NCBI GenBank assembly: GCA_010027825.1
Contig: RGUK01000029.1
Location: forward strand, 1-15,150
Length of the DNA: 15,150 nt
Source of the DNA: a bacterium
GTDB lineage: Bacteria > Dependentiae > Babeliae > Babeliales > RVW-14
Direction of reading: 5' to 3'
Every line of letters begins with the position of its first letter. Positions within the stretch are counted from its first letter, which is position 1. A model generated the notes under the pieces. That model saw nothing but the letters and a program-made list of their open reading frames with translations, was not told the origin of the DNA and ran no database searches. Positions 1 to 7,227 of this stretch are shown here, in pieces. A program made the translations under genes and the position numbers.

Positions 1-519
1 TGCAAGCAGATCTCCGTCCAGTTGGGTCAGAATTTTTTTTGCTTTGGGTACGACAGACAGCCCCTGAACGGCTAACAACTCCAGTAGCTCATTAGCTGTG
101 CAAATGATATCCGCAAGCACAACAATTTGCGAGCCCACGGGACTTTGGCTCAGCCGCCCTCGAAACTCCATGTCTCGCTTTGTTTCAACCAGACGAAAAT
201 CACGCGTTATATCGGCAACTGTGGCGGCGATTTGTACCGTCGTTGACTCCGCCACATTTTCAAAAGCACAGTCACTTACACGCAAAACATCGTGCAGTAC
301 GGAGCCGTGCGTAATCGCTACGATAGTGTCTCGACGGCTGTCTGGAAAAATGTCTTGCCTGACGTCCTTATACAATTTGTATGCGATGAGTTCTGCTTGT
401 TTTGATACACGCACGCAGTGCTCAATCAACTCTAACCCGCCGATTGTCTTTTTGTTGCCATAATACTGTTTAGCAAATTCAATTGTTTTTTCTAACGATA
501 ATGCATCTAGCTTTTTCAT
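1..519 (-). CDS. HD-domain hydrolase resembling RelA/SpoT-type (p)ppGpp hydrolases, 3' end outside window
   Basis: The visible 173 residues have the layout of a small MESH1/SpoT-like HD hydrolase, a manganese enzyme family that removes the 3'-pyrophosphate from (p)ppGpp. Seen: His34 in LIEHCVRVS, the His76-Asp77 pair in VLHDVL, and Asp137 in VVLADIICTANEL, which matches the family's KLADRLHN block. The segment ATVADITRDF resembles the conserved VxGVTK region. The Glu-Asp pair that follows HD in RSH hydrolases (HDVVEDT) is absent here; the sequence reads HDVLRVSD, so substrate and activity are uncertain. The ATG at 519 is chosen because GGAGGTG lies 5 bases upstream; the in-frame ATG at 529-531 overlaps that site. 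It follows the GT4-like gene by 25 bases. The C-terminus lies beyond the window edge. HD fold is likely; (p)ppGpp specificity is inference. Confidence 0.65.
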   Translation of the reverse strand, partial: MKKLDALSLEKTIEFAKQYYGNKKTIGGLELIEHCVRVSKQAELIAYKLYKDVRQDIFPDSRRDTIVAITHGSVLHDVLRVSDCAFENVAESTTVQIAATVADITRDFRLVETKRDMEFRGRLSQSPVGSQIVVLADIICTANELLELLAVQGLSVVPKAKKILTQLDGDLLA

Positions 520-520
520 G

Positions 521-536
521 GGCACCTCCATGTGCC
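521..536 (-). promoter_or_regulatory. Small hairpin holding the ribosome binding site of the HD gene
   Basis: GGCAC and GTGCC form a 5-bp stem with a six-base loop, ending one base before the ATG at 519. The GGAG core of the Shine-Dalgarno site lies in the loop and the following GTG in the stem. Such a hairpin could modulate translation of the HD hydrolase. It is short, so its stability in vivo is uncertain. Confidence 0.35.
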
Positions 537-544
537 GTAGAACG

Positions 545-1588
545 CTATTCAAGATTCAAGAGTTTTGTCCATCCTCCCTCGAATGCCTTGCGTCTTTGTA
601 AAAGGTTGTAACTGACTTTTTTACTGAGATTGTCTATGAGGCGCGGCTCGTCGATCAGTGCCTGTAGTACTTCTGTAAGAGCCGCATAGTCGGGTACCGC
701 GTGGGGTACTCCGTTTTCGTCATAATCGCTCTTCGTCCGGACAAGGACGCCGTTTTCATTTGGATAGATGTAATCTAATTGCGGAGAAACTGCAAACGAT
801 AAAACCGGCGTGCCGCAGTTAACAGAGGTCAATCCGCAAAATCCGTAGTTGTCGCATTCGGCCGGAAATAGCGTTAAATCATACGCGCCGTATAGAGTAG
901 TACGGCGATAAAAAGGTATATTTCGCAACAATTTAACGCGGCCCGCTGTCTTATTGTTGAGCGTCTGAAAGAACTTCGCCACGCCCGGGGAAAAGCGGCT
1001 CGACATAATGGCGGCGGTGAGTTCAAAGTTCGGCATCATCTCCACGAGGTGCGCCAAAGAAGAAAGAAAATCGCTATTGGCGCAGCGGGCGTTTCGGTCA
1101 AACCAGGGCAGAAACACGCGAACATTTTTTGGGTCAACGGTGGATTCTTTCCGCGTGACTGGCAGACCGGCATCGTACGGAATAAACACCGACGTCTTAA
1201 TATTGAAGACATCGCGATACAATTCTTTGCACTCAGCCGACATTGCCACCAGATAGTCTGCCCGCCGCATGACTTTTTTGTAGGGCGGCACCAGGTCCTG
1301 CCACATCGGGACCAAAATGGTTAGTTTGTTCATCCGGTTGGCGTAGTTGACTTGCTCAATCTTGGGCACCTGCGTCCAAACAACAACGGTTTGTTTCTTC
1401 ACCCAATCCGTGAACTTGACGTTTTGCCGATATGTTACGGCACTGTCGTACGGAATTTTTAACTTGCCGGGTGCGTTATCCGCGTAGATATCAAACTCAA
1501 CACCGCGGCTACGTAATAACTCTACCAGCCTTATACAGAAATAAGCCTGGTCACAATGGGCATAGTGTGTGTAGATGCCAACACGCAT
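545..1588 (-). CDS. Glycosyltransferase, GT4-like (GT-B fold)
   Basis: A 347-residue protein with the plan of a GT-B glycosyltransferase. The N-terminus MRVGIYTHYAHCDQAYF looks like the start of the first Rossmann domain. Residues 236-262 (YDLTLFPAE...GFCGLTS...CGTPVLSF) correspond to the nucleotide-sugar binding region of GT4 enzymes, followed by NENGVLV near 277-283 as in the family. The classical E-x7-E motif is not intact: the aligned positions read Asp (in DNYGF) and Thr (in GLTS), with a Glu two residues earlier. The start at 1588 lies 3 bases after the portal stop, so it is probably co-translated with the portal; no strong ribosome site is seen. Likely role is sugar transfer to phage DNA, virion or host glycan; acceptor unknown. 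Family call fairly secure, function inferred. Confidence 0.75.
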   Translation of the reverse strand: MRVGIYTHYAHCDQAYFCIRLVELLRSRGVEFDIYADNAPGKLKIPYDSAVTYRQNVKFTDWVKKQTVVVWTQVPKIEQVNYANRMNKLTILVPMWQDLVPPYKKVMRRADYLVAMSAECKELYRDVFNIKTSVFIPYDAGLPVTRKESTVDPKNVRVFLPWFDRNARCANSDFLSSLAHLVEMMPNFELTAAIMSSRFSPGVAKFFQTLNNKTAGRVKLLRNIPFYRRTTLYGAYDLTLFPAECDNYGFCGLTSVNCGTPVLSFAVSPQLDYIYPNENGVLVRTKSDYDENGVPHAVPDYAALTEVLQALIDEPRLIDNLSKKVSYNLLQRRKAFEGGWTKLLNLE

Positions 1589-1591
1589 GGC

Positions 1592-3500
1592 TTACTGAGG
1601 CGGAGCGCCGCCTCCGCCTTGGCCAAATTGCTGCTGCATCAGCATCGCCCCGCCCTGCGTGCGGGCTTGTTGGCGAATGTCGTCCATAATGCTTGTCACC
1701 AAAGAATGCATCATCGCGTCGCCGCGCTTGAGTTTGATAAGTTCCGAATCCTTGATGGCTTCTGGCTTGGACAATAGATCGTTGGCGATAAGTTGTGCCT
1801 GCGTCTGGAAATCTTCTGGAGTCCTCGGCACGTTCGGCGAGTTCTGCCGCTGCATGAGGAATTGGTCGACGGCACTGGCCGGTGCAGGCATTGCACCAGC
1901 CTGCGGAGGTGCACCGCCTTGCGGAGGAGCACCGCCTTGCTGTGGCATACCGGTAGCACTCGCACCCGGATCGCCTACGCCGCCCATCATATTGGCAGGC
2001 TGAGACATGTCCTGCATTTGCTGAGCCTGCTGCATCTCTTGCTGCATACGCTGCTGCTCTTCGGAGTAAATCTTCTCCCAGTCCGACGCTGGCAAGCCCC
2101 GTCGTCTTGCTGATCTGGGCACCCTGCATAAGTTGCAGTTTCGCCATTTGGCGATTGAGGTCGTCGGCGTGCGTGACGCGCGTAAGTTTGACGCTGGCCG
2201 GCTCCCACGACATCGTCTTGGCAATCGTGTCGGCCAGGTTCTTTAAAAAGCGATTTAAGTTGTGCGGTAAGTGGTTCCAATTCGCTTCAAAAAGCCGCAA
2301 GGCTGCAGGTGCCGCCTGTAACGTCAGCGTACCGTTGAACAACTCAATTGGCATGCCGATGCATTTCAGCAGCGTTTCTAACGCTTGATCAATAAGATCC
2401 CGCGGAGCCAATTGTGAGGCGTCTCCACCGAGTGCCTGGTAGTTGACCGGGAACGGGAGGACGTTCCACCGGGCCGGGTCACTGCGGCGGGCACGGAGCA
2501 TTGCCGACACGCGGGATTGAAAACTCGAAAGATTGATTGTGTGTACCGGATCACCAGACGCTGCGTCGCCGCCTTTCGGGGCGGGCGTGATTACGCGGAA
2601 CGGTACGATGTAATCAAGGGCGATTGCTTCGTTGTAACGATGCAAAATCTGTGCGTACCACGCCTGACGAAAATTCGTCAGAATACGCGAAATGCCCCAA
2701 CCGCGATTACGCATGCCGGCGAGCGCGTCTTCCTTAAGGTGGAAGATCACACCGTCATCGAACATCAAGTTTTTACCTTCTTTGACGGCTTCGATGACTT
2801 CCCAACTTGCGTTTTCGAGGTAGTGCAAATATCCCTGTTTAATCTGATTACGATAATCCTCTGGGATCTTCCATACGTACGTGCATTTGTTGCTGTACGG
2901 ATCCCAAAGAATCTCAATCTCGAGCGGCGGCCAACGTTTTACAGAGATGCCCTCTTCGCTGCCCGCCCGCCTGTCGATGTGCCTCCACACGCCCGTGTGT
3001 TTGCACTGCGGGCATGTGGCGTGAAACTGAAAATCATCCCATTTAAAGTTGCATTGTTTTAAGTTGTGTATTTTCCGTAGCGGCATTTCGAGGCCGCATT
3101 TTTTGCACGACAAATATCTACGGAACGGAATCAATAGACTAGTGAATGAGTTGCCGTACGTCAGAAAATCTAATCCGACAGTGTGCAGCACGTTCTTGAT
3201 TCCGATCGTGTCTTCCAAGAAGACTTTGAGTTTTTCCTTTTCTTCGCGCCCAATTGTGTTCTCACCTAAATCGCCGACCTCGATGTCGGTAATAAAGTAA
3301 GAAACGACGCGGTCGATCGCCTGACGGTAAACACCGTTGGCGTTCATGATGTATTCGCACCAGCGAATAGCTGTTTGGATGCTCTCCGGCATCGACAGGC
3401 TGGCGACGTCGCAAAAAGGATCAGGAAACCGCTCGTCGGCCGCAATTCCGCGGCCCATGTTTCCGTAGCCGCCCTGCCCCGAACCAAAAATTTGTGTCAC
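1592..3500 (-). CDS. Phage portal protein with inserted zinc ribbon; reading frame broken near 2097-2100
   Basis: Portal proteins form the dodecameric ring at one capsid vertex through which DNA is packaged. Seen: N-terminal QTAIRWCEYI...VYRQAIDRVVSYFI (about 42-70), TYGNSFTSLLIPFRRY (114-129), a helical stretch near 270-300 (ISRILTNFRQAWYAQILHRY), GMPIELFNGTLTLQAAPAAL, and a tail rich in Gln, Met, Pro and Gly. Cys132, Cys135, Cys163 and Cys166 make a CxxC...CxxC zinc ribbon. The frame from 3500 is good to about 2100 (ISKTTGL); after that good coding (SDWEKIYSEEQQRMQQ) continues in the +1 frame to the stop at 1592, while the original frame becomes Arg/Ala-rich nonsense. Removing one G from GGGG at 2097-2100 gives one protein of 635 residues. 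Start is GTG with AAGGAAA upstream. Confidence 0.8.
1903..1938 (-). repeat. Two tandem 18-bp units in the portal tail
   Basis: Two adjacent 18-base units (1903-1920 and 1921-1938) agree at 17 of 18 bases. On the coding strand they encode two QGGAPP-type hexapeptides, followed by a degenerate third copy (QAGAMP). Low-complexity Pro/Gly/Gln linker near the portal C-terminus; slippage during replication can change copy number here. Confidence 0.75.
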
Positions 3501-3511
3501 GGCAGGTTTCC

Positions 3512-3667
3512 TTATTTCGTGGCCGTGTGCACGGTTTCGGCCGCCCGCTTCCGGAAATCGGCGTCTAACTCCGCAATCTCGGCACTTTTCTGCCGCATCT
3601 CTTGCTGTGTTTCTTCAACTTTTTCGGGCGGAGTTAGCCCTGGTTTAATAACGCCCTGTTTTTCCAC
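3512..3667 (-). CDS. Small hydrophilic protein, 51 aa, between the 293-aa gene and the portal
   Basis: A GTG-started frame encoding 51 residues (VEKQGVIKPGLTPPEKVEET...). GAGGT lies about 8 bases before the GTG and overlaps the end of the upstream gene, whose stop is only 2 bases away. Its own stop at 3512 leaves 11 bases to the portal GTG. The protein is highly charged and probably helical from residue 13 on (EKVEETQQEMRQKSAEIAEL), with no membrane segment and no motif I recognise. The tight fit between neighbours, ribosome site and consistent coding character support a real gene. Position just upstream of the portal suggests a head-assembly accessory role, but that is only inference from place. 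Confidence 0.65.
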   Translation of the reverse strand: MEKQGVIKPGLTPPEKVEETQQEMRQKSAEIAELDADFRKRAAETVHTATK

Positions 3668-3669
3668 GG

Positions 3670-4552
3670 CTATACCTCTTCATCGGCCGCTATTACAGAC
3701 CGCTCAACCTTAAGCACACAGTATTCGCGGTTATCATAAACATACTGAAATCCGGTCGTTTGAACAAGGTATAAACGCTGATCGCCCTTAATAAGTGCGG
3801 CCCACGGGCGCTGATACGGGTCATTCGATGGCGGAAACCAGCGGGCGGCATTCTGCTCAAAACGCAAATCATAAATTAACACGATAAAGCCGGTGTAATC
3901 ATAATTTTCCGGATCTTCACGAGTAACCTGCACAAGCACGTCGTGATAGAAGGCTGGAACTGTGCCCAGACCTTCTTTCTCGAAATACACCAGTTTTTGC
4001 GGAGCGGCGACGCGAGAACTCACAGGAACGTTTGCCGGCGAGGTCGCTTGTGATACAGATTTTTTTAAACCAAATGCTGCCATAGGACTGTAATTTCTGT
4101 CAATTTGATCGACCGGTGGCGTTGACACGGCCGGCTCAAGTGCACCTACTAACTCCTGCATCAATTGATCTTCGTCCGCTGGCGGAACAGGCGGTGGCGT
4201 CGGTGCAGACCGCAGCCAGTTTAGCCAGTTCTTCGAATACCACGGCACTTCGCTCCCGAATAGAGTTAATATCGTCGCCCGGAACACGAATGCGTGCAGC
4301 CGCTCGTGCTGCCGCCACCGACTCGCGCGTCATTTGATTTAATGACAAAGATTGAATGCTGGCCCCGTCCGGATTAATTACATTGACCCGTACATTAGAG
4401 ATATCATGTGGATTAAAATTTTCAGGTAATCCGCCGGGCGTAGCTTTCGCCACTACAACGCCACGCAGTCCGCCAGGGCCGCGGCGGATGTAATCCGCAA
4501 CCGACCTGCCGTTTTCCATGCGTTCGTCGCGCGGGTCTTTGTACTCTGGCAT
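3670..4552 (-). CDS. Unknown phage protein, about 293 aa if one base near 4220-4222 is an insertion
   Basis: Two frames make one sensible protein. From ATG 4552 (AGGTG 5 bases upstream) the frame reads well for about 110 residues (MPEYKDPRDERMENGRSVAD... to VVFEELA). Then the +1 frame takes over with a Pro-rich linker (NWLRSAPTPPPVPPADEDQ) and a domain ending FQYVYDNREYCVLKVERSV. Dropping one A from AAA at 4220-4222 yields an uninterrupted 293-residue product. If the sequence is correct as given, there would instead be a 138-residue protein (4136-4552) and a separate gene starting within the overlap, perhaps at ATG 4161. No family recognised. The second half is rich in aromatic residues and looks like a compact beta-rich domain. 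It lies upstream of the 51-aa gene and portal, so a structural or packaging accessory role is possible. Confidence 0.6.
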
Positions 4553-4568
4553 AAGACACCTGATAGCT

Positions 4569-4602
4569 AAAAAAAGGGGGCGCGATACTTATCGCGTCCC
4601 CC
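4569..4602 (-). terminator. Rho-independent terminator
   Basis: On the minus strand a GC-rich stem (about 11 bp, G/C at the base, one G-U pair, loop of about four bases; arms 4576-4586 and 4591-4601) is followed directly by seven T (4575-4569). The stop codon TAA of the upstream 101-aa gene sits in the loop side of the hairpin. This separates the 5825-4589 genes from the portal-containing group downstream. Confidence 0.85.
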
Positions 4603-4894
4603 TAAAAACCTCTGGGGTCAAATTCTCGCAAACACTGTATACCCGATCCTTTGGGATTTGGAAATACAGCCTTCCGAGAGGAAGCCCCTGACCGACAGCC
4701 GCAGTGATGTTTTCCGGGTGCGGTAGCACTTCTGCAAACACTTCACCCGACATTAATTGTGCTACCACCAAACATAAGGCGTCATCGTCTGGAAAGACGG
4801 GCAGTACGTTGGGCGTGGAATCTATGTGTAATAGCCACGTTAACAGGGGCACAGCCCTGTCCATACCACGCTTAAGTTTAATGAAGTAGCGCAA
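4589..4894 (-). CDS. Unknown phage protein, 101 aa, TTG start
   Basis: A 101-residue product starting LRYFIKLKRGMDRAVPLL if read literally (Met at the initiator). The TTG at 4894 is chosen because AAGGAT lies about 6 bases upstream; the ATG inside that site opens only a seven-codon frame. The protein has a mixed alpha/beta look with hydrophobic strands (LLTWLLHI, LCLVVAQLM, GRLYFQI) and no cysteine cluster or signal peptide. No family recognised. It is the last gene before a strong terminator, and its final codons form the upstream arm of that hairpin, so translation to the stop may interact with termination. Confidence 0.7.
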   Translation of the reverse strand: MRYFIKLKRGMDRAVPLLTWLLHIDSTPNVLPVFPDDDALCLVVAQLMSGEVFAEVLPHPENITAAVGQGLPLGRLYFQIPKDRVYSVCENLTPEVFRGTR

Positions 4895-4931
4895 GTAACA
4901 TCCTTACGTTGCGGTCGCGAAAGACTGGTTT

Positions 4932-5825
4932 TTACGCGTACGCCAGTTCACGGGCGGGAGTGCGTGCCCAGCATACGGCTCGGGCAGTTCCGAGAGTGCC
5001 TCGCAAAAACATGTTCTGGTCGGGAGCGTTCGCCGCCAGCACGATGTCCGTGTCCGTCGCCCCACTTTCAAGCCCCCTGCCGATGAACCTCCGGGCTGCA
5101 GCCAGGATGTCTTCAGACGCCGCAGAGTTTATCCGCGACAACGGAATCATCTTGGTACCGTCCGCAGACCTGATCTCTTTAGCGTGCCTGAAAGGATTTG
5201 GCACGCACTGTCCCATCACCGGCCTGAAATCTTCGAACACCTCGTCGTTGTCGATCGCTCGTGCCGTATCGGCCCGATAGGCGATCTTTGCGTCGATAAG
5301 CGTTTTGCCGCCCACCGACTGGTAATCGACCAAGGCGTCAGGATGCTCGGCCCGCTTGCTGGGGTCGATGCGTTCCTCGCCAGAGTTAAACGGAACGAGC
5401 ACCCTTGGCATGGCCATCGCCAAGGTTCGCGGCTCGTTGTTTTTGACCCTGCGGCCATACTCCAGCAGTCCACGCAACAACTGCAGGCCCCACGAAGCAA
5501 CCCGACGGTGGCGGGGCTTATTTTCATTCAGTAAGCCGTGCGGACGAATGGGCACCGACAGGTCCCAGTGGCCAAGCACGGTGTCATAAACAAATCGACC
5601 GTTTCGCGGACGGCTGACGACAAGACCAAGCATAAGTTGTCCGTTTCGCCGCGGTTCAAGCGTTACGCACGGCGGGCGGTTCGGCTCGCGGCCTTTGCGA
5701 AAGTGATCTAATTTTTCACCCACGCCGGATACGTGCATTTTGCTGACAACGCCATCAAGCCAATAAAGCATCTCGTCGTCAAATTTTTGAACCAGTTCAA
5801 TCTGTCGATCTGCAAGTGTAGACAT
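4932..5825 (-). CDS. Unknown phage protein, 297 aa
   Basis: The 297-residue frame begins MSTLADRQIELVQKFDDEML with AGAAGG about 5 bases upstream, giving a secure start. It is a soluble protein: charged N-terminal helix, a central region rich in Arg and Pro (residues 40-110), then an alpha/beta C-terminal half with RVLVPFNSGEE and FIGRGLESGATDTDIVLAA. No catalytic motif, zinc site or transmembrane segment is evident, and I do not recognise the family. It follows the small 71-aa gene by 30 bases and precedes the 101-aa gene by 37 bases. Codon pattern is consistent along its whole length, with no sign of a frame break. Confidence 0.75.
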   Translation of the reverse strand: MSTLADRQIELVQKFDDEMLYWLDGVVSKMHVSGVGEKLDHFRKGREPNRPPCVTLEPRRNGQLMLGLVVSRPRNGRFVYDTVLGHWDLSVPIRPHGLLNENKPRHRRVASWGLQLLRGLLEYGRRVKNNEPRTLAMAMPRVLVPFNSGEERIDPSKRAEHPDALVDYQSVGGKTLIDAKIAYRADTARAIDNDEVFEDFRPVMGQCVPNPFRHAKEIRSADGTKMIPLSRINSAASEDILAAARRFIGRGLESGATDTDIVLAANAPDQNMFLRGTLGTARAVCWARTPARELAYA

Positions 5826-5855
5826 TTGCCTTCTCAGGTTTGTTGTGTGATCGGA

Positions 5856-6071
5856 CTAACGAGCAACCGCAAACGACCGAACAACTTCGCATCGTTTAGC
5901 TTCAGGGCCAAAATATCGGTTCTTAGAATTCTTTTGCCAGTCGTCTGTTGATACGACGATTGGCGCCCGACCGTCATAAAACGTGATGCGAATTCCAAGA
6001 TCAACGCCGTCGTGATCGAAGATTCTTTTTTGCCGCTTTACTGGCACACCACGGTACTCAACGATACGCAT
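5856..6071 (-). CDS. Small unknown protein, 71 aa
   Basis: A 71-residue basic protein (MRIVEYRGVPVKRQKRIFDH...) with likely beta strands (LGIRITFYDG, APIVVST). An in-frame TTG two codons upstream could also serve, but ATG at 6071 is preferred; the ribosome site is weak in either case (a GAG 1-3 bases away or GAAAG further up). It stands after a 92-base structured gap, which may contribute to its translation control. The sequence ends FGPEAKRCEVVRSFAVAR. No family recognised; small size and charge would fit a nucleic-acid-binding or regulatory role but nothing proves it. Confidence 0.6.
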   Translation of the reverse strand: MRIVEYRGVPVKRQKRIFDHDGVDLGIRITFYDGRAPIVVSTDDWQKNSKNRYFGPEAKRCEVVRSFAVAR

Positions 6072-6114
6072 ACTCAAAACTTTCGGTGGACTATGAGCCC
6101 TGGGACATAACCCG

Positions 6115-6174
6115 CTGATGCAATACAGACGGGCATCTAATATGCCGCGTTTTTGGCAAAAATTTATGCATCAG
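6115..6174 (-). promoter_or_regulatory. Nested inverted repeats in the gap between two genes
   Basis: CTGATGCA (6115-6122) and TGCATCAG (6167-6174) are a perfect 8-bp inverted repeat. Inside lies a second hairpin, GGCAT/ATGCC (6132-6136 and 6142-6146, five-base loop), which extends by three more pairs past a bulge, and also a TTTTTG/CAAAAA dyad (6150-6162). The outer arm includes the stop codon region of the upstream gene. No T tract follows, so it is not an ordinary terminator. The 92-base gap otherwise shows no gene; function unknown. Confidence 0.4.
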
Positions 6175-6586
6175 GATCTGGCAATATGTTGTCAAAAATG
6201 TTCGTCACGTCTTCGGTACTGTCGTCAAAGAACTCGTCGGCTTGCCCGTTGGGTGTGCGTTGCTGCGAAACTTTGATCTGCGGCGGCCCTTCAAAGTAAA
6301 TGGGATCCATGCCGAGGTATCCAGTTTCGTCAGGTTCAAGGCTGTCTGGTGTGGCATCAAACAACGGGATGTTTCCCTGCGGCGTCATCAGGTGGCGGAA
6401 GGGCGGCTTGGAAATGTGCAGACGCTGGCCGAAGAACTGGAACACCGTAACGTCCCGATCTACAAGGCTTTTAAGCCGTGTCGCTAACTCGCCGGCAGAC
6501 TCAAACTCTTCTACTTTCATGTCGCCGTCTGCAGTAAGGACGACGGCATAAAACTTGTCAACGGGCTTATCTTGTTTTTCAGCCAT
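6164..6586 (-). CDS. Unknown acidic phage protein, 140 aa
   Basis: A 140-residue protein starting MAEKQDKPVDKFYAVVLTAD, with a first half that looks like a small alpha/beta domain (FYAVVLTADGDMKVEEF, VTVFQFFGQRLHI) and a strongly acidic C-terminal tail (FFDDSTEDVTNIFDN). Its ATG overlaps the stop of the preceding gene in a TAATG arrangement, so the two are probably translationally coupled. No family recognised. Acidic tails of this type occur on phage DNA-mimic, single-strand-binding and partner-docking proteins, but nothing else here supports any of those. Confidence 0.7.
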   Translation of the reverse strand: MAEKQDKPVDKFYAVVLTADGDMKVEEFESAGELATRLKSLVDRDVTVFQFFGQRLHISKPPFRHLMTPQGNIPLFDATPDSLEPDETGYLGMDPIYFEGPPQIKVSQQRTPNGQADEFFDDSTEDVTNIFDNILPDPDA

Positions 6587-7227
6587 TACTCGTCTCGCAT
6601 CTTCAGGGGGTCTTCACCGGTGAAGTTCGTAAATATTGTCTGCGTCCGAAGAATAGGCGGCAACTGACCGTTCATGGTTTTATACCGGCGAAGGACAGGC
6701 CGGTCGGTGGGACGCGGCTCCAGAAAGAGTACGGACTTGTTGCTGATAACACCGATGATGGCTACAAGCAGCCGGTCGTTTTTTTTAGATGTCGGGTCGG
6801 TTATATCGAGGCCGTAGACAAACCCGCTGCCGAACACACCTGTCTTTTGGTTCGAATAAGCAATCCCGCTCAAAAAAGAAATGCACTCCTCGGCCCGGCG
6901 CTGGTCAATAGCGTAGAGCCGTTTATCCCAGTTGACAGGTTTGGTCAGCCCTGGCGGCGGCATAATTCCCAGCCCCTCGAAAAAGAATTCCTCATCCTTT
7001 TTGAGGTCAATACAGAACGGCCGCATGTCACGACTCTCGGCAGGAAACCGGGCGTCGAACTCCATAACGGGATCGCGGTCAAATCCGCCGTGCGTGAAAA
7101 GAATAGCCGGCGTGAACAGAGTGACAGGATTATCGCGGCGGCGGAGTGCGTCGGCACAGGACAAGACGGGTATCGCGTCTGCCCCGGTGATCTCCGGAAC
7201 CTCGATAAACGTGTCGGGCCGATTCAT
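6586..7227 (-). CDS. Unknown phage protein, 213 aa
   Basis: A 213-residue protein (MNRPDTFIEVPEITGADAIP...) whose ATG overlaps the RuvC-like gene's stop as ATGA and whose own stop overlaps the next start as TAATG. Visible features: an aromatic and acidic central part (DEEFFFEGLGIMPPPG), then beta-like hydrophobic strands (RLLVAIIGVISNKSVLFLE). No cysteine cluster or recognised catalytic motif. The strict coupling to the resolvase gene suggests a shared transcript and perhaps a shared DNA-processing job; this rests on position only. Confidence 0.7.
   Translation of the reverse strand: MNRPDTFIEVPEITGADAIPVLSCADALRRRDNPVTLFTPAILFTHGGFDRDPVMEFDARFPAESRDMRPFCIDLKKDEEFFFEGLGIMPPPGLTKPVNWDKRLYAIDQRRAEECISFLSGIAYSNQKTGVFGSGFVYGLDITDPTSKKNDRLLVAIIGVISNKSVLFLEPRPTDRPVLRRYKTMNGQLPPILRTQTIFTNFTGEDPLKMRDE

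Noticed and set aside
98..463. Open frame on the plus strand, like several others along the window (for example 1793-2113, 6847-7464, 11737-12279)
   Set aside because: All lie opposite well-supported minus-strand genes, have no ribosome sites or domain motifs, and look like antisense shadows.
529..531. Upstream in-frame ATG of the HD gene
   Set aside because: It overlaps the GGAGGTG site that serves the ATG at 519.
1903..1938. Tandem units as a possible CRISPR or origin iteron
   Set aside because: There are only two adjacent copies inside coding sequence, with no spacers; they encode a Gly-Pro linker.
1551..2096. Continuation of the portal frame to a stop at 1551
   Set aside because: The residues are Arg/Ala/Cys-rich nonsense and overlap the glycosyltransferase start; the +1 frame holds the real tail.
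6074..6136. 20-aa frame in the structured gap
   Set aside because: No ribosome site, and the sequence does not look protein-like.
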